Assembly (NCBI GenBank): GCA_012729395.1
Contig: JAAYDF010000222.1
Span: forward strand, 1-32,471
Origin: Phycisphaerae bacterium
Lineage (GTDB): Bacteria; Planctomycetota; Phycisphaerae; UBA1845; PWPN01
Direction: 5' to 3'
DNA: 32,471 bases
In this document: positions 1-8,478 of the stretch, piece after piece
How positions within the stretch are numbered: the stretch's first letter is position 1
How the letters are laid out: each line of letters starts with the position of its first letter
Made by a program: the position numbers and the translations under genes
The notes under the pieces: generated by a model
Seen by the model: the letters and a program-made list of their open reading frames with translations, nothing else
Told to the model about the DNA's origin: nothing
The model's database searches: none

Positions 1-24
1 GGTTGTCGCACTTCGGTCACTCTA

Positions 25-60
25 TCGCCGTCCCCGGCCGCCAGGGGCGGCGGCCGCTAC
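25..60. repeat. Partial copy of a GC-rich palindromic intergenic repeat
   Basis: This stretch nearly matches 15637-15673: both read as a TCGCCGTCC block, then CGGCCGCCAG, then GGCGGCGGCCGCTAC, with only a few differences. The sequence can fold on itself (GGCCGCC against GGCGGCC). Only the 3' half of the longer element at 15577-15673 is present. It lies outside any convincing gene and looks like a REP-like dispersed palindrome. Confidence 0.6.
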
Positions 61-117
61 CGTGTGGGGCCCCACGGCCGCTACCGTGTGGCGCCCCACG
101 GCCGTTACCGTGTGGGG
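52..117. repeat. 24-bp tandem repeat, about 2.75 units
   Basis: The unit starts GGCCGCTACCGTGTGG and repeats at 52, 76 and 100. The third copy has one C-to-T change and is cut short. The joins contain the perfect palindrome GTGGGGCCCCAC (64-75) and a near copy of it (88-99). The array starts inside the end of the dispersed palindrome at 25-60, so it may have grown by slippage from that element. No protein reading of this region is convincing. Confidence 0.7.
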
Positions 118-292
118 GCGGGCGTTCATAGCGGTCGCCCGCTTCACACGACGGTGCGTTGACGCCTGCCGGCCGTCCCTGCATGATGCATCGACAGTCA
201 GCGGCTTTTGGGGCGGCTCCTGGGCTTGCGCGGGAGCGGCTTGCTGAGAGGGCACGCGTTCGGCACGACGGCACACCGGCTTGGAGCAGCTT

Positions 293-1663
293 ATGTCCGA
301 TGCACCTGTAGAGGCACCTCCATCAGTAAGGCTCGATATGCCGAAGCAGACCGGCGGCCGACTGCTTTCCCTCGACGTGTTTCGCGGGATCACCATCGCG
401 GGCATGATCCTGGTCAACAACCCGGGGAGTTGGGGCAGGATCTACGCACCGCTGGGCCATGCGAAGTGGAACGGCTGGACGCCGACGGATCTCGTCTTCC
501 CATCGTTTCTGTTCATCGTCGGCGTGGCCATGACTTTCTCGTTTGATCGCCGATCCGCCGACGGGGCGGCCCGCTCGCGGCTGTTGGGTCATGTGATTCG
601 ACGCACGCTGATCCTGTTCGGTCTGGGGATGATCATGTACAGCTTCCCGGACTGGCGGCTGATGGCCCCGTATCTTCTCACGATCGCCGGTCTGTGGCTG
701 CTGTTCCGGCAGGAGCCGCCGCTATCCTGGCCGGCGGAATCCTCATCCCGGCTGCTCAAGATCATGGCCTGGGTAGTGCTCGGAGCGGCCGTTGTCTGGT
801 TTGCCGCCGACTTCGCGTACTTCCAGGTGCCGCACCCGCCGGCCACACCCAAGACGGCGCCGCTGCGCGTGCCAGGCGTGCTGCAACGCATCGCGGTCTG
901 CTACTTCCTGGTGGCGATGATGATGATGTACCTGGGCGTGCGCGGGCGAGCGGTGCTGACCGCGGGCATTCTGCTGGGGTACTGGTGGATCATCAAGCAC
1001 CCCTGGGCGATCACGGTGCCGGAGGTCTACCCGGCAGGCGCCCGGCCGGAGGGCATCCTGCACTTCTGGCTTGACGCGAAGCTGCTAGGCGCCCACGTGT
1101 ACTCCGACCTGCCCGATCCCGAGGGGATCCTCAGCACGCTGGGTGGCGTGTGCACCTGCCTGCTGGGCGTGCTGACGGGCACATGGCTGCGGAGCCGGCG
1201 CAACGATGCCGACAAGCTCATCGGCCTGTTCTTCGTGGCCAACCTGCTCATGGTGGCCGGGCTGTGGATGAACTACAGCGTGCCGATCAACAAGAAGATC
1301 TGGACCAGCTCCTACGTCCTGCTGGCCGGCGGGATCGCGATGCACGTCCTGGCCATGTGCTATTGGCTGATCGACGTCAAAGGCTGGCGCCGCTGGTCGG
1401 CGCCGTTCATGGTCTTCGGGACCAACGCCATCCTCGTTTACTTCGCGTCCGGTATCGTGGGCCGCCTGCTGGGTTTCTATACCTTCGGCGTCGACGCTCC
1501 TTCGCTGCGGGCTTGGCTTTACGCCAAGGGTTTCGCTGCTCACTTCTCCGAGACGGGATACGGTCCGTACAACGCCTCGCTGGCGTTCGCCCTGGCGTAT
1601 GTGCTCTTCTGGCTGATCGTCCTGATCCCGCTGTACCGCAGGCGGATTTTCCTCAAGGTTTGA
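293..1663 (+). CDS. Membrane acyltransferase, NagX/DUF5009 (HGSNAT-like) family
   Basis: A 456-residue polytopic inner-membrane protein. The N-terminal segment (SLDVFRGITIAGMILVNN, then a WTPTDLVFPSFLFIVG stretch) is the signature of the family related to heparan-alpha-glucosaminide N-acetyltransferase. Family members are thought to move acetyl groups from cytoplasmic acetyl-CoA to amino sugars across the membrane. The inner motif LRVPGVLQRIAVCYF is also typical, and there are about ten hydrophobic segments. I chose the ATG at 293 because GGAG lies six bases upstream; an in-frame TTG at 281 is less likely. It stands alone, well separated from the next gene. The substrate cannot be read from the sequence. 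It could take part in recycling or modifying amino-sugar polymers, but that is inference from the family. Confidence 0.85.
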   Translation: MSDAPVEAPPSVRLDMPKQTGGRLLSLDVFRGITIAGMILVNNPGSWGRIYAPLGHAKWNGWTPTDLVFPSFLFIVGVAMTFSFDRRSADGAARSRLLGHVIRRTLILFGLGMIMYSFPDWRLMAPYLLTIAGLWLLFRQEPPLSWPAESSSRLLKIMAWVVLGAAVVWFAADFAYFQVPHPPATPKTAPLRVPGVLQRIAVCYFLVAMMMMYLGVRGRAVLTAGILLGYWWIIKHPWAITVPEVYPAGARPEGILHFWLDAKLLGAHVYSDLPDPEGILSTLGGVCTCLLGVLTGTWLRSRRNDADKLIGLFFVANLLMVAGLWMNYSVPINKKIWTSSYVLLAGGIAMHVLAMCYWLIDVKGWRRWSAPFMVFGTNAILVYFASGIVGRLLGFYTFGVDAPSLRAWLYAKGFAAHFSETGYGPYNASLAFALAYVLFWLIVLIPLYRRRIFLKV

Positions 1664-2131
1664 CGAGCCTGTCACTCGCCTCTCGCGGGGCCACATGGGG
1701 CCAGGTGCCGCGGGGGCGGTCTGGTCCAGCCGCGGCCCTGGATCCGCAGTTGAAGGTGGCTGCTTCTTCAGGCATTGCAGGGCCGGAGCCGGTCCCCGTT
1801 TCGCTCGCGTTCCCGCGTTTGCGCACGTCTCATACTCCCCGGATATCTGATGGCGCCGGTTCGGGTGGTATGCCGGCTAAACTGCTGTAACGTCCTGTGT
1901 TGTCGGTGTTTATGGGTGTCTTGGGGGCGTGGTGATCTGTTTCGTGTTCATGTCTGATGAAGAATTCATGTTGATTTCATGTTCGGCTCGCCAAAATGCC
2001 AAGTGCGGAGTCTGTGAGTCGCGGTTGAGATCAAGGTACGGCGCGAGAAATCGGGAGGATCGGGCTGTTGAGGCCGCGCCCTGGTGGGGAAGGCGGGTGT
2101 CTCTCGTTGCCGATTGGTGAGGAGGTTGAAC
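1664..2131. other. Intergenic region, no gene seen
   Basis: About 470 bases between the acyltransferase and the PEP-CTERM gene. The second half is more AT-rich than the flanks and presumably carries the promoter for 2132. I found no convincing sigma-70 or sigma-54 promoter and no strong terminator. The only obvious feature close to the gene is a GAGGAGG ribosome-binding site at 2119-2125. Confidence 0.5.
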
Positions 2132-2761
2132 ATGAGGCTGTTAATGGTTCTTGGAGTGGTTGGGGTGATTGCGGGCCCGGCGCTGGGCGGGATCGTGATC
2201 AGCGAATGGATGTACAACGGGCTGGGCGATGGCAAAACCGGCGAGTACATCGAGTTCACGAACGTCGGGGCCGAGTCGGTTGATATGACCGGTTGGAGTT
2301 TCGACGACAGCAGTCGGCTTGCCGGCACGGTCAGCCTCAGTGCGTTCGGTGTGGTCGCGCCTGGTGAATCGGCGATCCTGACGGACGATTCCGTGGCGGT
2401 TTTCGAGGCGGTTTGGGGTTTGGACGGCGTGAAGATCGTCGGGGACAACACGGCCAATCTGGGTCGCAGCGATGAGATCAACCTCTACGATGCGGCGGGC
2501 AACCTGGTCGATCGGTTGACCTACGGCGACCAGGACTACCCAAGCACGGTGCGGACCCAGAACCAAGGCTGCAACATACCGGCCGCGGATTACGATTACA
2601 CCGTTGTCCAGACAGGCTGGGAGTTGGCGACGGTTGGCGATGCGTACGGTTCTTGGACGTCCTCGCGTGGTGAGATCGGGAGCCCCGGGCAGGTTCCCGA
2701 GCCGGCCACGCTGGTCTTGCTTGTGGGGGGCTTGGTGCTGCTGGCGCGGCCCAAGCGCTGA
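2132..2761 (+). CDS. PEP-CTERM sorted lamin-tail-domain protein
   Basis: A 209-residue exported protein. The N-terminus is a signal peptide (about residues 1-19, ending GPALG). A lamin-tail (LTD) fold follows, recognisable from ISEWMYNG, the EYIEFTNVG strand, VDMTGWSFDD and NLVDRLTYGD. The C-terminus is a PEP-CTERM signal: VPEPAT, a short hydrophobic helix, then a basic RPKR tail. Such proteins are sorted by an exosortase, which is not in this window. The start at 2132 is supported by GAGGAGG six bases upstream. LTD domains are small immunoglobulin-like modules found on surface proteins, often with CotH kinases. The LTD is nearly duplicated in the next gene at both DNA and protein level. Function beyond surface display is unknown. 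Confidence 0.88.
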   Translation: MRLLMVLGVVGVIAGPALGGIVISEWMYNGLGDGKTGEYIEFTNVGAESVDMTGWSFDDSSRLAGTVSLSAFGVVAPGESAILTDDSVAVFEAVWGLDGVKIVGDNTANLGRSDEINLYDAAGNLVDRLTYGDQDYPSTVRTQNQGCNIPAADYDYTVVQTGWELATVGDAYGSWTSSRGEIGSPGQVPEPATLVLLVGGLVLLARPKR

Positions 2762-3039
2762 CGGTCACGCCGGGCAGCGGCAGGGCGTCGCATCGGGCTT
2801 TCGTGGTGCGGGCGTTCCTCTTGTGTGTGTGCAGCCGGAGGGAACTGTACCGCCGAGAGGGCGTCCGGCCGCGAGCGCCGGCTCGCGGCATGGAGAGGTT
2901 ATATCGGGTTCCGTGGTGGGGCAGTCGCTTGAGCTGTGTGGCTTGGATGGATGGGCTGCTTTGCCGCGGAGTGATCTGATGTGTGTGGGGTGACTTGGGT
3001 GGTCGATGCTCGTCGGCGTCGGTGTCGAAGGAGGCGAAG

Positions 3040-5448
3040 ATGAGACGGTTGATGTTTCTCGCGATGCTTGTTTCGGTTGTTCGCGTGGCGTCTGGGCAGA
3101 TTGTGATCACCGAATGGATGTACAACGGTTCCGGGACGGGCAGCACGGGGGAGTTCGTCGAGTTCACGAACGTCGGGACCGAGTCGGTTGATATGACCGG
3201 TTGGAGTTTCGACGACGACAGCCGCATTGCCGGGACCATCAGCCTGAGTGCCTTTGGAGTGGTCCTCGCTGGCCAATCGGTGATTCTGACGGATGAACCG
3301 GCCGAGGATTTCGCCACGATATGGAGCTTGAGCGGGGTCAAGATTATCGGCGGCAGCACGGCGAACCTGGGCCGCAATGACGAGATCAACCTGTACGATG
3401 CGGGGAGCAATCTGGTCGACCGGCTGAGTTATGGCGACGAGACCTATCCGGGTACGGTGCGGACTCAGTACCGGAGCTGCAACATACCGGCCACGGGTTA
3501 CAGTTACACCCAGGTGCAGGCGGGTTGGGTCTTGGCCTCGGAGGGGGATTCGTTTGGTTCGAAGGTTTCGACGCGAGGGGAAGTCGCCAGTCCCGGACGG
3601 ATTGTGAATTGTTCAAAGTACGATCTTGACTGCGACAGCGACGTGGATGTCGTGGATGTCAATGCTTTCCGCCCTTGTCTTGCGGGATCGGGTGTTTTTT
3701 ACGATCCGCTGCCGTCCGGTTGCTCCATGACGCCGGATGCGGAGGGTTACATCGGGGCCGATCTCGACCGCGACGAAGACGTGGATCAAGATGACTTCGG
3801 CATGCTTCAGCGATGCTACAGTGGTCCCGGGGTTCCGCTGGATCCATCGTGTCTTGAGAGCTCGGGTGGCAGCGGCACAGCGGAGATCATCCTGAACGGC
3901 AATTCCATCACCGTGACGGGCGACGGTGTGACCGTGGACGGTACGAAGGCCACGGTGATAGCGGCGGGCACATATCATGTGACCGGTGCGCTGGCCGACG
4001 GGCAACTCGCGGTCAACGCCAACACCGAGGGCGTCGTCGAGCTGATCCTGGATGGGGTCAACATCAGCAACTCCACGACCGCTCCGATATGCATCCTGAG
4101 CGCCGACGAGGCTTCCATCGTCCTGGCGGCGGGGAGCGCCAACTATCTTTCCGACCCAACGACCTACGTCTTCGAGAATCCCGAGGAGGATGAACCCAAC
4201 GCGGCTCTGTTTAGCTACGATCGCCTGACCATCTCGGGCAGCGGGTCGCTGACGGTGACCGGGAATTACAACGACGCGATTGCCAGCAAGGATGAGCTGA
4301 TTATCACGGGCGGCACGATTACGGCGAACGCGGTGGATGATGGGATTCGGGGCAAGGATTACCTGTTCGTGACTGGTGGGACCATCACCGTCGTCGCGGG
4401 CGGGGATGGTTTGAAGTCAGACAATGAGGAGGATACCGCGCTGGGATTCATCTCCATCGGGGGCGGTTCTCTGAATATCACCTCGGGTGGCGACGCCATC
4501 ACAGCCCAAACCAGTGCCACCGTTACCGCGGGGAGTCTCGTTCTGAAATCGGGTGGGGGTAGCAACGTCACCATCCCTGATACCTTGTCCGCCAAGGGCA
4601 TCAAGGCCCCCGTCAGCGTGGTCATCGAGGGCGGGACGTTTTCGATCAACGCCGCCGATGACGCCGTGCACTCCAACGACAGCATGACCATCAACGGCGG
4701 CACCTTCAGCATTGCCACCGCGGACGATGGCTTCCACGCGGACAATACGCTGGTGATCACCGATGGGACCATCAACATCACCAAGTCGTATGAGGGCATC
4801 GAGAGCAAGGCGCTTACCATCAACGGCGGAGAGATCCATACTGTATCGAGCGATGACGGCATCAATGGAGCCGGTGGGGTGGATGGCTCGGGCACCTGGC
4901 CCCCCGGACCCGGACAGCCGCCGGCCGGAAGCGGGTCTCTCGCGATCAACGGGGGGTATATCGCGGTGATTGCCGCCGGCGACGGCATTGATGTGAACGG
5001 CAATATCGTGATGACCGGAGGCACGGTGATCGTCCACGGTCCGACCTCGGACAACAACGGGGCCATGGATTACGATGGTTCGTTCAATATCAGTGGTGGG
5101 TTCCTGGTGGCGGCCGGGAGTGGCGGGATGGTCCAGACCCCGAGTACCTCGTCGACGCAGCGATCGGTTCATCTGAGGTACCAGTCAAGCCGGCCGGCCG
5201 GCACGCTGCTCAACATTCAGCGGTCGGGCACCAGTCTCCTGACCTTCGCGCCCTCGAAGGCGTATCGGTCGGTGGTGTTCTCCGCACCGACGCTTGTTTC
5301 GGGATCCGGCTACAGCGTTTATAGGCAGGGGAGCTGCTCAGGCACCCTGAAGGACGGTCTGTACACAGGAGGAACCTATACGCCCGGCACGTTGTCCACG
5401 ACGTTCACGATATCGAACATTGTGACGACCGTGAACAACCTGCCCTGA
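3040..5448 (+). CDS. Secreted LTD / dockerin-like / Cthe_2159 beta-helix protein
   Basis: An 802-residue modular extracellular protein. Residues 1-19 are a signal peptide and 20-185 a lamin-tail domain. Residues about 190-275 hold two EF-hand-like loops (DLDCDSDVDVVDV and DLDRDEDVDQDDF), as in planctomycete dockerin-like modules. From about 280 to 700 is a Cthe_2159-type carbohydrate-binding domain: parallel beta-helix turns with repeated GGTI/INGG, DDGI, GDGLKSDN and SAKGIKA motifs. A conserved tail of about 100 residues follows. The Clostridium thermocellum family founder binds cellulose-like and pectic polysaccharides, and some turns here carry Asp-rich ladders suited to calcium. The start at 3040 has AAGGAGG five bases upstream. 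No PEP-CTERM signal or membrane anchor is visible. A close paralogue is encoded at 9476. Binding target is unknown. Confidence 0.85.
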   Translation: MRRLMFLAMLVSVVRVASGQIVITEWMYNGSGTGSTGEFVEFTNVGTESVDMTGWSFDDDSRIAGTISLSAFGVVLAGQSVILTDEPAEDFATIWSLSGVKIIGGSTANLGRNDEINLYDAGSNLVDRLSYGDETYPGTVRTQYRSCNIPATGYSYTQVQAGWVLASEGDSFGSKVSTRGEVASPGRIVNCSKYDLDCDSDVDVVDVNAFRPCLAGSGVFYDPLPSGCSMTPDAEGYIGADLDRDEDVDQDDFGMLQRCYSGPGVPLDPSCLESSGGSGTAEIILNGNSITVTGDGVTVDGTKATVIAAGTYHVTGALADGQLAVNANTEGVVELILDGVNISNSTTAPICILSADEASIVLAAGSANYLSDPTTYVFENPEEDEPNAALFSYDRLTISGSGSLTVTGNYNDAIASKDELIITGGTITANAVDDGIRGKDYLFVTGGTITVVAGGDGLKSDNEEDTALGFISIGGGSLNITSGGDAITAQTSATVTAGSLVLKSGGGSNVTIPDTLSAKGIKAPVSVVIEGGTFSINAADDAVHSNDSMTINGGTFSIATADDGFHADNTLVITDGTINITKSYEGIESKALTINGGEIHTVSSDDGINGAGGVDGSGTWPPGPGQPPAGSGSLAINGGYIAVIAAGDGIDVNGNIVMTGGTVIVHGPTSDNNGAMDYDGSFNISGGFLVAAGSGGMVQTPSTSSTQRSVHLRYQSSRPAGTLLNIQRSGTSLLTFAPSKAYRSVVFSAPTLVSGSGYSVYRQGSCSGTLKDGLYTGGTYTPGTLSTTFTISNIVTTVNNLP

Positions 5449-5724
5449 CCGGGGAATCGCAGAGAGCCGGTGGCGAGCGTGTCAGCCTCATTGGGCCTCA
5501 GATGCGGCCCCTGGGAGGATTAGGTGGATTGGCGGAAGCGTGAGGGAGGGTACTTCTCTATCAGCCAAGGGAAGGGGTCACGACGTCCGTAGCGAAGGGC
5601 TCGGTACGACAGAGGCAGGCGTGTGCCGGTGTGTGGAGCTGTCGCTCGCGTTTCACTCCCATGGCGGCGACTCGATACTCGCTGGGTTGGGCCGGCTCGC
5701 CCGCTTGCGACAGGTGGCAAGGAT

Positions 5725-6426
5725 ATGCGTGTGAACCATCAGATGAGGTCAGGCGGTTTGGGTTTCACTCTCATTGAAGTCCTGGTGGTCATAGCCATCA
5801 TCTCTTTGCTGATCAGTATTCTGATTCCTTCGCTGGCGCGTGGCCGCGAGAATGCTCGCTCGGTAGTCTGCCGCAGCAACCTCTCGCATCTGGGCCGCGC
5901 CATGCTGATGTACGGTCAGGAATTCCGCGGCATGCTGCCGTACGAGAATCGGCCGGACCCCGCCGATCCGTTACAGCACGGGCGTCTTTGTTGGTATGAC
6001 GCGGTGGACCGGTATCTCAAAACCGCGGAGAACCAGAAGGGGGTGAAGATCTGCCCGACGGTCGAGCGTGACGACCCGCAGCGCATCGAGGGCTACCGGA
6101 TGAACAGCAAGCTGGCGGAGTCCAACGCGGCCAGTCCGTACTATCGTCCCTATCGGAAGGTCGATACTCTGAAACGTCCCTTCGAGACGGTGATGCTCTT
6201 CGACGCGGACGTGGGAGGCGAGGTGGTTTCGCTCAAAGGGCGCTGGCGGATCAGCCGGGATGACGTCAACTACCGTCACAACGACGCCACGAACCTTCTT
6301 TACGTCGAAGGAAACGTGGAGAACAGTAAGCGTCGTCCGCTTCGCCAGCGATCCATCAACAACACACCGGTGATCTGGCAGCCACCCGATCTGGGTGCCT
6401 GGGATCCTGATCCGGAGACCGAGTGA
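5725..6426 (+). CDS. Type II secretion pseudopilin-like protein, H-X9-EG type
   Basis: A 233-residue protein with a class III signal: a short basic leader, then G13 | FTLIE, followed by a hydrophobic helix (VLVVIAIISLLISILIPSLA). A prepilin peptidase would cut before F14. The body resembles the large planctomycete family of pseudopilin-like proteins whose C-terminal part carries an H-X9-DG motif. Here it reads RHNDATNLLYVEGNV, so the D is replaced by E. The ATG at 5725 is chosen, though a GTG at 5731 is also possible with AAGG at 5719. Its stop shares a base with the next start (TGATG), so it is probably translated together with the VTC and DUF4956 genes. Its role here is unknown; it may help to assemble or export the neighbouring surface proteins (inference). 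Confidence 0.82.
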   Translation: MRVNHQMRSGGLGFTLIEVLVVIAIISLLISILIPSLARGRENARSVVCRSNLSHLGRAMLMYGQEFRGMLPYENRPDPADPLQHGRLCWYDAVDRYLKTAENQKGVKICPTVERDDPQRIEGYRMNSKLAESNAASPYYRPYRKVDTLKRPFETVMLFDADVGGEVVSLKGRWRISRDDVNYRHNDATNLLYVEGNVENSKRRPLRQRSINNTPVIWQPPDLGAWDPDPETE

Positions 6427-7169
6427 TGATCGTGGCAGCCCCCGTCGCCTCCGGCACTTTTGCCCGTCGCGTGGAGCATAAGTACTGGCTTCCACCCGGT
6501 GAGCTGGATGCCACGATCGAACGGTTGCAGACCTTCGTTCCCATTTTTCGATATTCATCGTGCTGGTGGGCCAGTATCCGCACGGTGTGTTTGGACACGC
6601 CGGAGGGGCAGTGCTACCGGGATTACCTCGATGGCCTGGCTGTTCGGTGGAAGGTTCGCATCCGGCAGTACGGCGCCCAAGGCCGGTTTGGGGACCGGTG
6701 CTGGTGCGAGATCAAGATGAAGAACCGAGGAATCAGCTCGAAGCGGCGGTTCAATTCCCCGCTTTCGGAGGTGTGCCGGTTGGTGGATGGTGGGCGGATC
6801 GCCGAGGAGAGCATTGCGGACCAAGGCCCGGAGACCCTCGAGGTCTTCCGGCGGATTGCCTGGCTGATTCGATCCAAACGGTTGCGTCCGAAGGTGCGCA
6901 TCGACTATGAACGCCTTTCCTTCCAGAATGGCCCGGACGACAGTGTGCGTATCACGCTGGATCGGAATCTTTGCTTTATGGCGGCGGGGCGCCCGCAACG
7001 TGGAAGCATGCAGGGGCTGATCCTGGAACTGAAGTACAACGGTTTGGCGCCGCCATGGTTTGACGAACTTCACGACTACATTTCGCTTCACCGGGCTCAC
7101 CGTTTCTCGAAGTATGCGCGGGCGGTCGGTGCCCTGGACAGTGCGGTTTTATCAGGAGCCCTCTCATGA
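6426..7169 (+). CDS. VTC-domain (polyphosphate polymerase-like) protein
   Basis: A 247-residue soluble protein with the whole VTC triphosphate-tunnel fold. The charged strands that line the tunnel are in order: EHKY (17-20), KVRIR (76-80), EIKMK (95-99), KRR (106-108), PKVRIDYER (155-163), VRITLDR (174-180), ELKY (201-204) and SKY (228-230). In yeast the related Vtc4 domain makes polyphosphate from ATP. Bacterial relatives are annotated as polyphosphate polymerases, but their activity is mostly unproven. The start ATG overlaps the stop of the pseudopilin gene, with GGAG eight bases upstream, and its own end overlaps the DUF4956 start (ATGA). This suggests one transcript and coupled translation. 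All expected basic and acidic residues are present, so it is probably active. Confidence 0.88.
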   Translation: MIVAAPVASGTFARRVEHKYWLPPGELDATIERLQTFVPIFRYSSCWWASIRTVCLDTPEGQCYRDYLDGLAVRWKVRIRQYGAQGRFGDRCWCEIKMKNRGISSKRRFNSPLSEVCRLVDGGRIAEESIADQGPETLEVFRRIAWLIRSKRLRPKVRIDYERLSFQNGPDDSVRITLDRNLCFMAAGRPQRGSMQGLILELKYNGLAPPWFDELHDYISLHRAHRFSKYARAVGALDSAVLSGALS

Positions 7170-7726
7170 GCATGACCGATCACGTTTTGGATGCCCATCC
7201 TTGGTTGGACAGGCTGTTTAGCGATATTGCCGGCACTTCGGGCGAGGACTACGGCGTCGAGTCGGTGATAGCTCGGATGGTTTCAGCCGCCCTGGTTGGC
7301 TGGCTTATTGGCCAGGTCTATCGTCGAACGTTTACCGGCGTGAGGTTCAATCCCGCTTTGCCGGACACCCATGTTCTACTGGCCTTGGGAGGAGCCCTTA
7401 TTTGGCTTGTGGTTGGTAACAGCATCGTGCGCGCGTTTGGGCTCGCCGGGACGGTCGGATTGATTCGCTACCGAACCATCGTGCCCGACCCCAAGGACAC
7501 GACCATTCTGCTGTTCAGCTTGGTCATGGGGATGGCCTGCGGGATTGGACTGCTTGTAGTAGCTTGGGTGGGCACGCTTATTCTCTTGATGGCGATGGTT
7601 TTGCTCCATTGGGGGCATAGGAGAGTCCGCCAGACCGAGTCGGAGAACACCAGCATCATTGAGTTGTTCAAAGCGGATTCGCCGCCGGAGAAGAAGGCGG
7701 AGCAACCGGGGAAGGATGTCTTGTGA
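7166..7726 (+). CDS. DUF4956 integral membrane protein
   Basis: A 186-residue inner-membrane protein with about four hydrophobic segments: residues near 30-48, 70-90, 105-125 and 128-150. The family signature RAFGLAGTVGLIRYRT followed by DPKDT is present between the second and third helices; related proteins read R(A/T)FGL(V/A)G..(I/L)IR(F/Y)RT..DP.DT. Its biochemical role is unknown. DUF4956 proteins commonly sit beside VTC-domain genes, and here the start overlaps the VTC stop by four bases (ATGA), with AGGAG seven bases upstream. The two products are therefore likely made in similar amounts and may form a membrane complex. The highly charged C-terminal tail is probably cytoplasmic. Confidence 0.87.
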   Translation: MSMTDHVLDAHPWLDRLFSDIAGTSGEDYGVESVIARMVSAALVGWLIGQVYRRTFTGVRFNPALPDTHVLLALGGALIWLVVGNSIVRAFGLAGTVGLIRYRTIVPDPKDTTILLFSLVMGMACGIGLLVVAWVGTLILLMAMVLLHWGHRRVRQTESENTSIIELFKADSPPEKKAEQPGKDVL

Positions 7727-8178
7727 GACGGTGCCGCGAATGGGCCGTGAGGTGCGATACGATTCGTCACAGGTGTCCGGGACGTGTGGTGTGCTGGTTG
7801 ATACTCAGCAACGCCGTGGCAAGGGCAGAGAGTCTGCCGCAGTGATTGATTGGGATGGTAGAGATCCGGAGGCGCATCGTTCCTACCGGCCGTGCCGCGG
7901 CGGTGATCGTGCATGGCGGTGATCGTGGGGTCTCTCGCCCGTGCTCTATGAGTGCCGGCACGCACCGGCCCTACCTATGCTGTTGCCTCGCCCAAGGGAG
8001 TGCGCGGCTGTTGTGGCTCCCGGCCGTGGTCTGTGTGCGCTGACGGACATGGCATACCGTGCAAGAGGCCGCCCATGCCGGCGAAGAGTTCATCCTACTA
8101 TTCTGCGGGATACTCTCAATGAACGGGCAATGGAGGCTTCGCGGCGGCGTTCAAGCTAGTGGATCTGTTCTGCGCGGA
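7727..8178. other. Intergenic or decayed region, no intact gene
   Basis: About 450 bases between DUF4956 and the broken VTC/HlyD segment. Short open stretches occur on both strands, but none has recognisable domains or a good ribosome-binding site. The region upstream of a VTC C-terminal fragment should hold the VTC N-terminal half. None of the expected motifs (ExKY, R-x-R strand) can be read here in any frame, so that half has been deleted or is fully decayed. Confidence 0.5.
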
Positions 8179-8478
8179 TATGAGACTTGTGTGCCGCGTC
8201 AGGCGGTGGCGTCTCTGTTGTCAGGCGGGCTCCGGTGTTTGCCGGGGACGACTGATGATCGCCGGAATATCGAGCAATTTCTGCACTACCGGCAGGAGAG
8301 TGGGGCTGTGCCGGTGATACGCGTTCGGTACGTGCGTCGCGCTTTCGAGAGTCGGTCCGCGGATGACGTGCGTGTCACCTTCGACCGGCGGCTGAGCTTC
8401 AACGTGACGCGTGAAGAGGAGGTGGGCCTCAACGGGCTCGGCTGGCAGCCGTTGCGCGGAGATCTGGTGGTGTTGGAG
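8179..8478 (+). pseudogene. Remnant of a second VTC-domain gene (C-terminal half)
   Basis: Read in the frame of 8059-8619, this part encodes FLHYRQESGAVPVIRVRY, then RRAFES, VRVTFDRRLSF and a final LVVLE. These are the later strands of the VTC domain and match in order those of the intact gene at 6426 (PKVRIDYERLSF, VRITLDRNLCF, LILELK). The sequence is diverged, so it is a different paralogue and not a recent copy. The N-terminal half and the closing ELK...SKY end are missing. The frame runs directly into an HlyD-type coiled coil at about 8479. A deletion that fused two neighbouring genes is the simplest reading. The exact left end is uncertain. Confidence 0.6.

Noticed and set aside
52-117. 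Possible CRISPR array
   Set aside because: The repeats are directly adjacent with no unique spacers, and no cas genes are present.
17-420. Small overlapping frames at the left edge
   Set aside because: They translate the tandem repeats into low-complexity Pro/His/Gly/Arg sequence, with no domain or ribosome-binding site.
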